A DNA stretch of 64,000 nt from Exobacillus caeni (GCF_005747095.1 NZ_SWLG01000012.1:79136-143135), one strand, 5' to 3'. Shown: positions 53,369 through 62,555, counted from the first letter of the stretch. Numbers and translations are program-made. The notes: generated by a model not told the origin, from the letters alone.

Positions 53369-55111
53369 ATGAAAACAGAGCTTACAGGTATGGAAGGCAA
53401 GTTAATCGAAGCCGTCTCAGCAGAAAAGCTGATGAACTTTACCAAACAAGTTTCCAAAGAAGTCCGATTATCGGGTTCAGAGGAAGAACTGCGGGCATTC
53501 CAGTATGCCAAACAGGTTCTAGACAGCTGCGGGTTAGAAACGAATTTATCCTTTCATGACGGGTTTATCAGCCTTCCCATCCATGCAGAACTTCATGTGG
53601 ATGGCGAAAGTTTTACATGCATCACCCATTCGATGGCCACTTCTACAGGAGAAGAAGGAGTTGGCGGAGAGCTAGTTTTCATCGATCTTGAGGCTGACGA
53701 AAGTCTGTTGAATGTGGAAAACAGGTTGGCTCTTCTCGAAGGGATCGCCACACCGGGAGCGGTAGAAATACTGGAAAACGCAGGCGCGATCGGGGCTATC
53801 TTCATCAACGGCCCGATCACCCACGAAATGATCGTCTCCCGTGTATGGGGGAATCCGACTCCTGAGACAAAGAAGATTTTACCGAAACTTCCAGTCGTGT
53901 CTGTAACAACAAAAGAAGGAGATGTCCTGAAACAAAAACTAAATGAAAGTGAAAGACCTGTCAGTGTCTGGATGAAAACAGAAGTAGATACTGGATGGCG
54001 TAAGATCCCTACCCTTATCGCCGACTTAAAAGGAGAAGTTGAGCCAGAAAAGTTTGTTCTCTTCAGTGGACATATCGACTCCTGGCATTACGGTGCGATG
54101 GACAACGGAGGAGCGAACGCAACGATGCTCGAAGTAGCCCGTGTCCTGACCGAAAATGACATAAAACTGCGAAGAAGCCTGAGACTCGCCTTCTGGTCCG
54201 GACATTCTCACGGACGCTATGCAGGTTCAACGTATTACTGCGATAACAACTGGGAGGACCTCTACGAAAATTGTGTACTCCATGTTTACGCTGACTCTCT
54301 CGGAGGAAAAGGAGCGACCATTCTTGGCGAAAGCAACTGTATGGTCGAAACAAAAGACTTTGGCGGAGAGTTCGTTGAAAAATTGACAGGTGAAGCTTTC
54401 ACTGGAAAACGGTTTGGGCGCGGAGGTGACCAATCCTTATGGGGAAACGGAATCCCGGCACTCTTCATGGGGCTTTCGGAACAACCGAAAGGCGATGACC
54501 TCGCATCAAGAACACTGGTTAAACTTTTTGGCGGAAATAAATCAGGAGGCTTCGGCTGGTGGTGGCATACGACAGAAGACACCATCGACAAGCTCGATCC
54601 AGAAAACCTGAAGCGGGACTGCCAAATATATACGGCTGTTATCTCTGATGCTTGCACTAGACAGATAATCCCGGTCAACCAGGCGGCAGCAGCGAGAGAA
54701 TTGAAGGCAGCATTAGAAGCCTATCAGGAACAGGCGGAAGGAAGAATTGATCTGAGCCTCGCCATCCAACGAGTGATCCGACTGGAACAACTGGGAGAAG
54801 AGCTAAACAATCGAATCAAACTATGTAACTGGACAAACGATGGGGTGAAAAGGCTGAACGAAGCGTTAATGAACATCTCCCGAATCTTGATCCCGTTAAA
54901 CTATGTGAACGGGGACAGCTATGACCACGATCTTGCAATGAACCAGCCGGCCATTCCAGTGTTAAAAGACATGCCGAACCTGGCTAATGCAACAGAAGGA
55001 ACAGACGGCTATTATGAGTGGAAAACTGTTATGAAACGGAGATTGAATAGAGTGGAGCATACCCTTAAAAAAGCGATTCAAGAAGCAGAGTCTATTCTAA
55101 CAGCCATTTAA
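53369..55111 (+). CDS. M28-family metallopeptidase
   Basis: Di-zinc aminopeptidase-like protein of 580 aa, without a signal peptide. A protease-associated-type insert lies at about residues 85-200. The M28 core begins with FSGHIDSWHYGAMDNGGANA (H, D) and contains a later WHTTEDTIDKLDPENL segment with the final His. A C-terminal helical extension of about 130 residues follows. A cytoplasmic location fits processing of imported oligopeptide-like substrates. The ATG at 53369 follows GAGAGGGTG. Confidence 0.87.
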   Translation: MKTELTGMEGKLIEAVSAEKLMNFTKQVSKEVRLSGSEEELRAFQYAKQVLDSCGLETNLSFHDGFISLPIHAELHVDGESFTCITHSMATSTGEEGVGGELVFIDLEADESLLNVENRLALLEGIATPGAVEILENAGAIGAIFINGPITHEMIVSRVWGNPTPETKKILPKLPVVSVTTKEGDVLKQKLNESERPVSVWMKTEVDTGWRKIPTLIADLKGEVEPEKFVLFSGHIDSWHYGAMDNGGANATMLEVARVLTENDIKLRRSLRLAFWSGHSHGRYAGSTYYCDNNWEDLYENCVLHVYADSLGGKGATILGESNCMVETKDFGGEFVEKLTGEAFTGKRFGRGGDQSLWGNGIPALFMGLSEQPKGDDLASRTLVKLFGGNKSGGFGWWWHTTEDTIDKLDPENLKRDCQIYTAVISDACTRQIIPVNQAAAARELKAALEAYQEQAEGRIDLSLAIQRVIRLEQLGEELNNRIKLCNWTNDGVKRLNEALMNISRILIPLNYVNGDSYDHDLAMNQPAIPVLKDMPNLANATEGTDGYYEWKTVMKRRLNRVEHTLKKAIQEAESILTAI

Positions 55112-55129
55112 AACAAAGGAGGAACGAAT

Positions 55130-55864
55130 ATGTCCGTAAAAGATAAAGTGATCGTCATAACCGGAGCATCGAGCGGAATAGGAGAAGCAACAGCTAAAAA
55201 GTTTGCAAAGGAAGGAGCAAAGGTCGTCCTCGCAGCCCGACGGGAAGAACGTTTACAACAAATTAAAGGTGATATTGAAAAAGCCGGTGGTGAAGCAGCT
55301 ACTAAACTAACAGACGTTACGTCTTACGAAGATGTCCAGGCTCTCGCCAACTTCGCGATCGAAACATACGGTCATATTGATGTGATGTTCAACAACGCCG
55401 GCATTATGCCCTTATCATTTATGGACAAAATAAAAGTAGACGAGTGGGACGAAATGGTAGACGTAAATGTAAAAGGCGTACTTTACGGAATCGCAGCTGT
55501 CCTTCCACACATGCAGGAACGCAACACCGGGCATATCATCACTACTTCCTCAGTAGCAGGTCATGGCGTCTTCCCGTCTGGAACCGTTTACTGCGGAACA
55601 AAGTTTGCTGCAAGAATCTTTATGGAAGGATTAAATAAAGAACTGACCAACAGCAATGTCCGTACAACGACTATCTCACCAGGAGTCGTTGCGACTGAAC
55701 TGATGGATACAATCTCAGACCAGGACGTTCGCCCGAGGTTTGAAGACCCGAACCTACCATCGCTATCCAGTGAAGATATTGCGAACGCGGTTTATTATGC
55801 GGTATCGCAACCAGAGAATGTGGCGGTGAATGAGGTTATCGTCAGGCCTACTAATCAGGGATAA
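55130..55864 (+). CDS. SDR-family oxidoreductase
   Basis: Classical SDR of 244 aa: VIVITGASSGIGEAT coenzyme motif, NNAG, catalytic Ser in TTSSVAG and YCGTK in place of the common YxxxK (Y and K kept). It ends with the VIVRPTNQG tail of the YdfG-like group. It follows the M28 gene by 18 bp with AAAGGAGG, so it is the last gene of the operon, followed by a terminator. Confidence 0.9.
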   Translation: MSVKDKVIVITGASSGIGEATAKKFAKEGAKVVLAARREERLQQIKGDIEKAGGEAATKLTDVTSYEDVQALANFAIETYGHIDVMFNNAGIMPLSFMDKIKVDEWDEMVDVNVKGVLYGIAAVLPHMQERNTGHIITTSSVAGHGVFPSGTVYCGTKFAARIFMEGLNKELTNSNVRTTTISPGVVATELMDTISDQDVRPRFEDPNLPSLSSEDIANAVYYAVSQPENVAVNEVIVRPTNQG

Positions 55865-55873
55865 GTTTTCACT

Positions 55874-55914
55874 AAACTGTTTTTCATTTTTTAAATGGGG
55901 AACAGTTTTTTCTT
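55874..55914 (+). terminator. Terminator of the catabolic island, repeated hairpin type
   Basis: AAACTGTT and AACAGTTT form the outer stem, with CATTT/AAATG inside, then a T-run. The 35-bp hairpin has the same length and arms as the one at 57099-57133. Confidence 0.8.
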
Positions 55915-55950
55915 TTTATTGAAAGAGGCATTTATCACGAACATATTTCA

Positions 55951-56262
55951 TCACAATTTTTCCTCTATCTGAACCTCCACACCAAAGTGGTCAGAAACAA
56001 CTGATTTATTTTTGTTATTGAAGATAACTTTGGAAGAATCAACAGGAACATCCTGATTCGTTAAGATCAAATCTATGCGCAGGTTCTGTTTGTTATCATT
56101 CCAGCCATCTATTTTTCCTTCTACTGTATTCCCTTCGTCTTTTTCTTCTGCAAGACTGTAGGTGTCATAAAGACCCTTGCTCAATAAGTAGTCATATCCT
56201 TCTTCCCGAATAAGTGCATGGTTGTTAAAATCCCCCATAAAAAAACATGGAGCCTGTAACCT
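55951..56262 (-). pseudogene. Endonuclease/exonuclease/phosphatase family, C-terminal remnant
   Basis: About 100 residues match only the C-terminal part of an EEP-superfamily enzyme: FFMGDFNN (metal-site D and N), a middle RIDLILTN motif, and the terminal VVSDHFGVEVQIE with the catalytic Asp-His. The normal N-terminal half with its metal-binding Glu is absent, and the codons before FFMGDFNN read as unrelated sequence. No start signal is visible. It is an inactive fragment. Confidence 0.8.
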
Positions 56263-56324
56263 GTATACTAGGAAGATCGTACCGCCCCCAAAAGCTGCCA
56301 TTTTTACTGAATATCCTCTAAAAA

Positions 56325-56350
56325 GTTTTTGTGTAAAACCACCCGGGAAA
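56325..56350 (+). promoter_or_regulatory. Candidate sigma-B promoter
   Basis: GTTTTT, 14-bp spacer, GGGAAA; the sigma-B consensus is GTTTAA-N12-15-GGGTAT. It lies about 45 bp before the start of the stress-type protein. Confidence 0.5.
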
Positions 56351-56396
56351 TGTTCCTATGAAAGAGGAAACACATTTTCTAAGGAGGTTTTTCACC

Positions 56397-57065
56397 ATGA
56401 ACAATAAACAAGTACTTGGTGTGTATGACTCTTCAGAAGAACTGATCAATGATTTTTCAAATAACAATAATATAGAAAATAATGCGGATAGCTTTGAGAT
56501 CCTCGGTGAAGATAGAGAGGCTGTTGCAGATGTATCAGGCAAACTGGGGATTGGAAAGGAACCGTTTATGGAAACAGATTCCCAAAAAGAAGATGCCGTG
56601 AACGAGGTTATGTCTGCATTAGAAGGAAACACAGAAACACCTGTTAAAGAAACTCTGGTAAACAAGGGACTAAGCCAGGACCAGGCTAAAGATTGTGCGT
56701 TGGATCTGCAAGACGGCAAGCTGGTCGTTCTGGGCAATCCAGATGATTCTAACGATGGCACAGCAAACTTTGACAACAGACATAATGTTGGCATGAACAA
56801 TAATGCTGGTACTGGATATCCAGAATCCGATTATGATATTGCAGATAACAATTATAACCGGGGAAACGCTCCTGGGACAGCGCAATACAGTGACTCTGAC
56901 AGTAGTAATGTAGGAAGACAAAACATGGAAGACGATCAGCTTCATATAAAAGAAGACAATATGTATTTAAATGATGATAGCAGCCTTTTCCAGGATACTT
57001 CAAAGAGCAGAAGACCGAATAGCTCTGTTGACAAAAATATTTTCCGGGATCGGCTGGATGAATAA
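56397..57065 (+). CDS. Putative general stress protein (YflT-like N-terminus)
   Basis: 222-aa acidic, hydrophilic protein. Residues about 1-110 resemble the heat-induced stress YflT domain (VLGVYDSSEELINDFSNN, then a helical region and GKLVVLGNP). The rest is Asn/Asp/Ser-rich low complexity with no cysteine, probably disordered. Strong AAGGAGG before the ATG at 56397. A sigma-B-like promoter upstream supports a stress role. An earlier in-frame ATG at 56358 lacks a ribosome site. Confidence 0.7.
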   Translation: MNNKQVLGVYDSSEELINDFSNNNNIENNADSFEILGEDREAVADVSGKLGIGKEPFMETDSQKEDAVNEVMSALEGNTETPVKETLVNKGLSQDQAKDCALDLQDGKLVVLGNPDDSNDGTANFDNRHNVGMNNNAGTGYPESDYDIADNNYNRGNAPGTAQYSDSDSSNVGRQNMEDDQLHIKEDNMYLNDDSSLFQDTSKSRRPNSSVDKNIFRDRLDE

Positions 57066-57098
57066 AATCAAGTCTCTGTCACCTGTTGAATTAAAACA

Positions 57099-57136
57099 AA
57101 ACTGTTCCTCATTTTCTAAATGATGAACAGTTTTTT
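57099..57136 (+). terminator. Terminator of the stress protein gene, repeated hairpin type
   Basis: AAACTGTT...AACAGTTT with inner TCATTT/AAATGA pairing, then TTTTTTC. Near twin of 55874-55908. Confidence 0.85.
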
Positions 57137-57174
57137 CTATGATATAAAAGGTGTTATCCAAAGAAGACTGTGGA

Positions 57175-57194
57175 GGGACAAGGGACCTGTCCCC
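57175..57194. repeat. GGGACA/TGTCCC short palindromic element
   Basis: GGGACAAGGGACCTGTCCC can form a small hairpin just after the yfhO stop codon. There is no T-run on either strand. It may be a member of a dispersed palindromic family; this could not be tested here. Confidence 0.4.
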
Positions 57195-57218
57195 CCGTAC
57201 CACGCCATCCGTTCCACC

Positions 57219-59765
57219 TCATCCTCTGTGCCGCCTTATCCACCACAAGGCGAGCAGGAATGATAAGCAACTGATCAGTAAGGTGGTTCTAAAATATGGT
57301 GGATAGTATCGCAGCTCCACTTGGTTAGGCCCGGGTTGAAGGGAAAGGCCTATAAAAGAATAGTTAGCCTTTTTTACTGCTTGTTTTTCCCCGTTGATCC
57401 GTGCCTCCCATCCTTTTTCATAGGGGATCGGCAATACCATGAACCGTTCGTTGCGGTTGTTTTGTAGCTCTATTTTTATTTTGTTTTTCTCGATGTCTAT
57501 ATCAGCATCCGGGTCTTTCTTCGCCGCTTGTTTTTTCAACAGTTGATAGTCCTCAGAATAAAGGTGAAGGTCGTTCAAGGTATAGCTTCCTTTTGGAACG
57601 CGAATGTTGATCGTTTCATCGGCAGGAATCCGAACAGTGATGTGATTGAAGTTGGTCCGATAAATGGACGATCTCGATTTCCTTGTCGTTTCAAACTCAT
57701 TTACATGCAACGGAAATACTGGCGCGGTTTTGCTGTTATTTCTTAAATAAAACGATAGATAGAGATCTTTCGCATCCTCTGGCATTTTTGTAAGCTCGAT
57801 GTTCAGGCCGCCCGTCTTTTCTTTCACTTGCAACAGTCCGTTCTGATAGGTTCCATTCACAGGCTGAACCTCTGTTTGTTGCATAAAATCTTTGGTCTTT
57901 GTCATGCCGTCCGTCTGTTGATCGGCAGGTACGTCCAATACAACACCATCCAGCATGGCGTGTTCCCGGTCGATCACCGGAAAATCTTCCATGTATTCCT
58001 CACTGTAGACCTTGCTGGTCGTTCGGGCAAAGGGAAGCACATTTTCATTGCGGTAAATGACGTAATGCTCGCTATCTTTGAACGGCTCGAAGCCAAAGGG
58101 AACATTCTTTTCTTTTCCTTTTTCATACATGATATATTTTCCGCGGAGGATGCTATATAAGTTAGCCCTGTCTCCCAAACTGTTATACCGGCTTACGCTT
58201 TCCCGCTTCATATCGATTTTTAAATCTGTATAATAAAAAAACAAAATGTTTTTGTTCAAAATACTGGAATAAGCGCTTATGCCATTGTAGTCATGCACGA
58301 TAGGGGTATTATTGCGCCCCCCGGTGATCCAGTCCATTCTAGTGATCTGTTCTTTGTCCTGGTCGATGGCACGCTGGATCAAATTTCTTTGCTCGCTCGA
58401 ATAATAGTTCTCACTCATCATATATTGCTTTGTGGACTTTTCCACGCCGCCAATCGTATATAGTTCATATTGAAAAACGTTGATCATAACTAAATTGCTG
58501 AATATCAGTATGCTTATCAACAGGGTGATCGATTTTCCCGTTTTAATCAGCAGGAAATATACAGCCGCCAGAAATAAAGAAACGATCAGTATGGCCGAAT
58601 TGTTTTCAGTGTCAACGAAATAAGCAGCCAGGTAAACGATAAGAGCCGCGATGAGTGCCTTTTTTAAAGAGGACACCGTAATTTTTGGAAGTTCTTGCAG
58701 TCCTACGGCGATCGCACCGGCTGCACAAAGTGAAAGAACATATTCAAACCTGTATTGGGGTGCCGAAAAGCCATTAAAGACACTCCCTATGATCGGGCTG
58801 TAGTGAAAAAGGGTAAACAGGCTACCGACAAACACGAATATCCGGAAGCTATGATTTTTATATAAAACAGAAACAAATAAAAACAAAACGAACAGGACCG
58901 GAAGCCAGATCGTTTTATCCCCGAGAAACGCATTTTGACTGAAATCAAACAGTGGTATAGGGTCGTTAAAATTAGGGCGGTAGTTATGTAAGAACCCGTA
59001 TACAGCAGGCACGAAAGAAACAGAACTGATCCCTGCGCCCAAAAGGATACTGGCAGCAAATCCCTTAACAAACTTCTTTTCATCCCTGGAACGGGGAATG
59101 ATCCAGCGAACGACGATATAGATACCCATAAAGATGAAATGGATATAGGCAAAATAGAAGTTATCGAACATGGATAACGCAACAGCTGTGATCAGCCCAC
59201 CTGGCTTCTGTTCCCTGAAAATTTTCTCGATCCCGAGGAGAAACAGGGGAAGCCAGAGAAAGGCATCAGCAAAGAATTCCCAATAGGTCACATGACGGAA
59301 ATACATGATGCTTGCCCCGTACAGGAATGCACCAATAAAAGCGTAAAACATCCTTATGTTCAAATAGCGAAAAACATAGGTCGTAATAATAAAAATTAAT
59401 GCAAGCCGGATGATGCTTATGTAGATTGTTGCATAGGCCCAAAAGAGAACGCCCGGGGCCGAGATGATCGTTAACTTTTCAAGCACGAAAACGAAACCGA
59501 AGACAAGAGAGTAGAACACGTTGTATGCATAATAGTAAGCAAGCTGGTAGGTTCCGCCCCCGAGCCCAAAATCAAAGCTGTAAAAAAAATTGCCTTCCGA
59601 AAACTGGTCATAGATCATTTTTCGAAAGGAAACCATCTGGGACAAGCCGTCATCCGGTCCTAACATAAAAGAACCATGAGCGGTCTGGTAGAGAAAAAAA
59701 GAATGAGACAAAATAGAAAGGATGATACTGCTTAAGATCAGGAGCACATGCTTATTTTTTATCAT
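57219..59765 (-). CDS. yfhO: YfhO-family membrane glycosyltransferase
   Basis: 848-aa multi-pass membrane protein of the YfhO (GT-C-like) family, with about 13 helices between residues 1 and 430, a large outside domain and a final helix near 825. In B. subtilis YfhO is proposed to transfer GlcNAc from a lipid carrier onto lipoteichoic acid outside the cell. The Asp-containing first outer loop (LGPDDGLSQM near residue 37) is where GT-C enzymes keep catalytic acidic residues. Third gene of the unit; its start overlaps the GtrA stop by four bases. Confidence 0.87.
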   Translation of the reverse strand: MIKNKHVLLILSSIILSILSHSFFLYQTAHGSFMLGPDDGLSQMVSFRKMIYDQFSEGNFFYSFDFGLGGGTYQLAYYYAYNVFYSLVFGFVFVLEKLTIISAPGVLFWAYATIYISIIRLALIFIITTYVFRYLNIRMFYAFIGAFLYGASIMYFRHVTYWEFFADAFLWLPLFLLGIEKIFREQKPGGLITAVALSMFDNFYFAYIHFIFMGIYIVVRWIIPRSRDEKKFVKGFAASILLGAGISSVSFVPAVYGFLHNYRPNFNDPIPLFDFSQNAFLGDKTIWLPVLFVLFLFVSVLYKNHSFRIFVFVGSLFTLFHYSPIIGSVFNGFSAPQYRFEYVLSLCAAGAIAVGLQELPKITVSSLKKALIAALIVYLAAYFVDTENNSAILIVSLFLAAVYFLLIKTGKSITLLISILIFSNLVMINVFQYELYTIGGVEKSTKQYMMSENYYSSEQRNLIQRAIDQDKEQITRMDWITGGRNNTPIVHDYNGISAYSSILNKNILFFYYTDLKIDMKRESVSRYNSLGDRANLYSILRGKYIMYEKGKEKNVPFGFEPFKDSEHYVIYRNENVLPFARTTSKVYSEEYMEDFPVIDREHAMLDGVVLDVPADQQTDGMTKTKDFMQQTEVQPVNGTYQNGLLQVKEKTGGLNIELTKMPEDAKDLYLSFYLRNNSKTAPVFPLHVNEFETTRKSRSSIYRTNFNHITVRIPADETINIRVPKGSYTLNDLHLYSEDYQLLKKQAAKKDPDADIDIEKNKIKIELQNNRNERFMVLPIPYEKGWEARINGEKQAVKKANYSFIGLSLQPGPNQVELRYYPPYFRTTLLISCLSFLLALWWIRRHRG

Positions 59766-60172
59766 AACGACTGATTACCTCGCTTCAATATCTTGCTCGT
59801 TAAGATAAACGTAACAGGTACTGTGAAGACGACAGCCAGGATCGGCGCAATGTACCCGTTCAAATGAAGGTACTCCACAAAGATATAGATGAAAACAGAT
59901 GAAATCGACATATTCACGACCTGCGTTATCGGAAATTGCAAAAACTTCTTTAACGTAGGTTTTACCCGATACGTGAAATACACATTCAAATAAAATGATA
60001 TGACCATGCTGATGAAAAAAGCGATCCAATGGGAAAAAAGATAGCTCACACCGGCTATCCGGAAAAATAGTAGATAGATGACATAATAGTTAGCGGTGTT
60101 GACCCCGCCTACCATCACAAACCTTATAAATTCACCCTTGTTCCTTAGCATTGATGAAATCCTCTCCAGCAT
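59762..60172 (-). CDS. GtrA-family flippase-like protein
   Basis: 136-aa protein with four hydrophobic helices and the GtrA start FIRFVMVGGVNTANYYVIYLL, cited by its position near residues 16-36. The family (GtcA in Bacillus) is thought to flip undecaprenyl-phosphate sugars across the membrane. It overlaps the upstream glycosyltransferase by 28 bp and yfhO by 4 bp, so the three proteins are tightly coupled. Confidence 0.88.
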   Translation of the reverse strand: MLERISSMLRNKGEFIRFVMVGGVNTANYYVIYLLFFRIAGVSYLFSHWIAFFISMVISFYLNVYFTYRVKPTLKKFLQFPITQVVNMSISSVFIYIFVEYLHLNGYIAPILAVVFTVPVTFILTSKILKRGNQSL

Positions 60173-61092
60173 TTGTTTTCAATTAAGTAAAGCGGCCGTT
60201 GTTTTGCTTCCACATAAATTCTTCCAATGTACTCTCCGATGACTCCCAGGCTGACGAGTTGTACACCTCCTAAGAATAAAACGGAAGAGATCGTCGTAAA
60301 GTACCCGGGAACCGAGATGCCGTGGGCAAGAATTTGAATAAACATGATCGATATATAAATTAACACTAGAAAAAGTGTCACGACACCGGTATATAAACAG
60401 ATGCGTAATGGTTTATGGTTAAAAGAAACAACCCCTTCGATCGCGTAGTCGATCAGCTTTCTGATGGACCATTTCGATTTGCCGGCTTTTCGGGACTTGT
60501 TCTCATACTGGATGACTTTTTTCTTAAAGCCGATCCAGGAAAAGAGTCCCTTTGAAAAGCGGTTACGCTCACTGATTTGTAAGACTGCCTGTACAGCCCT
60601 TCTGCTGAGCAAACGAAAATCTCCCTGGCCGTCCTTTAACTCAACATCGATCAATCTTTCCAGAACGGTATAGTAGAGACTGGAAAACTTGCTTCGGATA
60701 ACAGCATCACCTGTCCGGTTCCGCTGGGCGATCACCTGGTCGTAGCCTTCGCGGTATCCTTCTATTAATGAGTGGATCACGTTCACTGGATGCTGAAGAT
60801 CGGCATCCATAATGATAACGGCTTCACCCTTCGCATGTTTCAAACCGGCAAACATCGCAGCTTCCTTGCCGAAATTTCTTGTTAATGCGATATATTTAAC
60901 CTCTGAATGTTTGAGAGCCAACTCTTTAATTTTATCAATCGTTCGATCGGTACTGCCATCATCGATGAAGAGTATTTCATATCGGCTAACCTTTTTGGAT
61001 AGTTCCTTAGTGAGTTCACTGTATATAGCAAAAATATTTTCAGCTTCATTAAAAGACGGAAGTAATATCGAGATGAAAATATTCCTCTTCAT
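60145..61092 (-). CDS. csbB: Family 2 glycosyltransferase (CsbB/GtrB-like)
   Basis: 315-aa polyprenyl-phosphate glycosyltransferase. The GT2 domain has SILLPSFNEAENI, FIDDGSTDRT and the DADLQHP metal motif. Two C-terminal helices (about 230-250 and 265-285) anchor it, as in CsbB. It would load a sugar, GlcNAc in B. subtilis CsbB, onto undecaprenyl phosphate for the flippase and YfhO. AAGGGTG precedes the ATG. First gene of the operon; the symbol is assigned by family and context. Confidence 0.85.
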   Translation of the reverse strand: MKRNIFISILLPSFNEAENIFAIYSELTKELSKKVSRYEILFIDDGSTDRTIDKIKELALKHSEVKYIALTRNFGKEAAMFAGLKHAKGEAVIIMDADLQHPVNVIHSLIEGYREGYDQVIAQRNRTGDAVIRSKFSSLYYTVLERLIDVELKDGQGDFRLLSRRAVQAVLQISERNRFSKGLFSWIGFKKKVIQYENKSRKAGKSKWSIRKLIDYAIEGVVSFNHKPLRICLYTGVVTLFLVLIYISIMFIQILAHGISVPGYFTTISSVLFLGGVQLVSLGVIGEYIGRIYVEAKQRPLYLIENKCWRGFHQC

Positions 61093-61468
61093 GTATTATC
61101 ACCCTTCCTTTTTAAAAAAATCTCATGGAATAACAGTGAGAAATTTTAAATGGCAATCCTGGCACATTTTCGTATATGTAAGAAGGTTAAGGCTCCGCAG
61201 TAATTTATTACCCATTACCCGAAGTAATCCTGCCTTACACCGAATAAACATTAAAACTTGATTAGAAAAGGGGTGGTCAATGGAAGAATTATATTGTTTC
61301 CCCTGGGTGTTTCAGTTTGAACCGTTTCGTTAATGAATATTGTTTAAGAAGCTGTTCGTTCGACATAGTTAGAGAAAAGGGGGTCGAATACTGGTTGGAA
61401 TGGACAAAAAAGTGATCACTCTAACGAATGGGTACTTATAATGTCAAAAACAACGGGAGTGTTTTACG
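61093..61468. other. Intergenic region between csbB and the AbrB-type gene
   Basis: About 375 bp between divergent genes. On the minus strand TTGCCA at 61153-61158 could be a -35 for csbB, but the paired -10 is poor. On the plus strand TATAAT at 61437-61442 is a good -10 for the AbrB-type gene, with no strong -35. No gene seen. Confidence 0.45.
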
Positions 61469-61753
61469 ATGAAATCAACAGGAATTGTTCGGAAAATCGA
61501 TGAATTAGGCCGGATCGTGATTCCGATGGAGTTACGCAAGGTTTTACAAATCATGCAAAGGGACCCAGTGGAAATTTATTTGGAAGAAGATCGAATCGTT
61601 TTGAAAAAACATAGTTCGGGTAGTGAATGCCAGCTTACAGGAGAGGTATCACCTGACAATATTGTACTGGGCGATGGTAAATTGGTTTTAAGTAAAGGTT
61701 CAGCAGTAACATTAGTAAAAGAGATTGAAAAAAACCTTTTAGCGAAGGCCTAG
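61469..61753 (+). CDS. AbrB-family transition-state-type regulator
   Basis: 94-aa DNA-binding protein. The N-terminal swapped-hairpin AbrB domain reads GIVRKIDELGRIVIPMELRK, with the basic residues that contact DNA. The C-terminal half is a dimer/tetramer domain of the AbrB/Abh type. Such proteins repress stationary-phase and sporulation genes during growth. GGGAG precedes the ATG. It is a separate unit with a terminator. It could be AbrB or a paralogue (Abh or SpoVT-related); length favours AbrB/Abh. Confidence 0.88.
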   Translation: MKSTGIVRKIDELGRIVIPMELRKVLQIMQRDPVEIYLEEDRIVLKKHSSGSECQLTGEVSPDNIVLGDGKLVLSKGSAVTLVKEIEKNLLAKA

Positions 61754-61762
61754 AAATGATAA

Positions 61763-61792
61763 AAAGCCCCATTCAGTTGATTGGGGCTTTAA
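61763..61792 (+). terminator. Terminator after the AbrB-family gene
   Basis: AAAGCCCCA and TTGGGGCTTT form a strong stem with a nine-base loop. The arms carry A- and T-runs on both strands, so it can serve the convergent amidase gene too. Confidence 0.85.
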
Positions 61793-61828
61793 GTATGTTA
61801 AACTCATTTTTTGATTTGTTTACTTAAC

Positions 61829-62494
61829 TCAAACTTTCTCCACTTCGATTTTTAAAGCCTCTCCAAGGTGTTCTTCGACTTCGCTTAATACATTATCATA
61901 GTTACTATACGCCCCTTCTTGTTTTCCGTCTGCAATCACGCGGTACGTATAAGGATTAAGTTGTAAAGACATCGCTCTGGCGATACCGTTTGCGTGCCCT
62001 TGTGCGATAGAGTGAAGAAAGGAAGGATCTTTCAACTTATTGGCATCTTCGAGTGTATCGATGAACCCGTTCTCCGTTAAAATCGCCGGCATGCCGGTTT
62101 CTCTCAATACGTAAAAGTTGGCTTCTTTTTTGCCCCGGTCGTAAAAATCAACCTGTTTTAATATCTCCGAATGAATGATTTCTTGATAAGAAATAGTAGG
62201 AAGGCCGACTCCAGGATATACATAATCCTCATAACCAGTTCCTCCCCCTGCATTGATATGCACGGCTACAAAAAGGTTGGCTCCCCAGTTGTTTGCCATA
62301 GTTGTCCGTTGCTCCAGGCTAACAGTGATATCGGATGAACGGCTCATCATCACTTCTACATCTTGATAACTGCTTTGAAGAATATCTCTAACCTGCAGAC
62401 CGATCTCAAGTGTCAGGTTCTTTTCCAGCAATCCGTTTCCAGTTGCTCCAGTGTCTGTGCCGCCATGTCCAGGATCAATAAAAATTTTAGTCAT
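61829..62494 (-). CDS. N-acetylmuramoyl-L-alanine amidase (Amidase_3)
   Basis: 221-aa zinc amidase that cleaves the bond between MurNAc and the stem peptide. Metal and catalytic residues are in FIDPGHGGTD (H), LLEKNLTLEI (E), VAVHINAG (H) and the LTENGFID Glu. About 45 C-terminal residues (YTYRVIADGKQEGAYS) resemble a short SPOR-like unit. There is no signal peptide when the ATG at 62494 with its GGAGG site is used; upstream in-frame codons to 62602 also lack one. Export may need lysis or a holin, or the mother cell during sporulation, as for CwlC-type enzymes. Confidence 0.87.
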   Translation of the reverse strand: MTKIFIDPGHGGTDTGATGNGLLEKNLTLEIGLQVRDILQSSYQDVEVMMSRSSDITVSLEQRTTMANNWGANLFVAVHINAGGGTGYEDYVYPGVGLPTISYQEIIHSEILKQVDFYDRGKKEANFYVLRETGMPAILTENGFIDTLEDANKLKDPSFLHSIAQGHANGIARAMSLQLNPYTYRVIADGKQEGAYSNYDNVLSEVEEHLGEALKIEVEKV

Positions 62495-62555
62495 TTTCGT
62501 ATTCCTCCTTACGATTTTTGGGAACGCGTTCCGTAAACAAATCATAGCATGTTTA

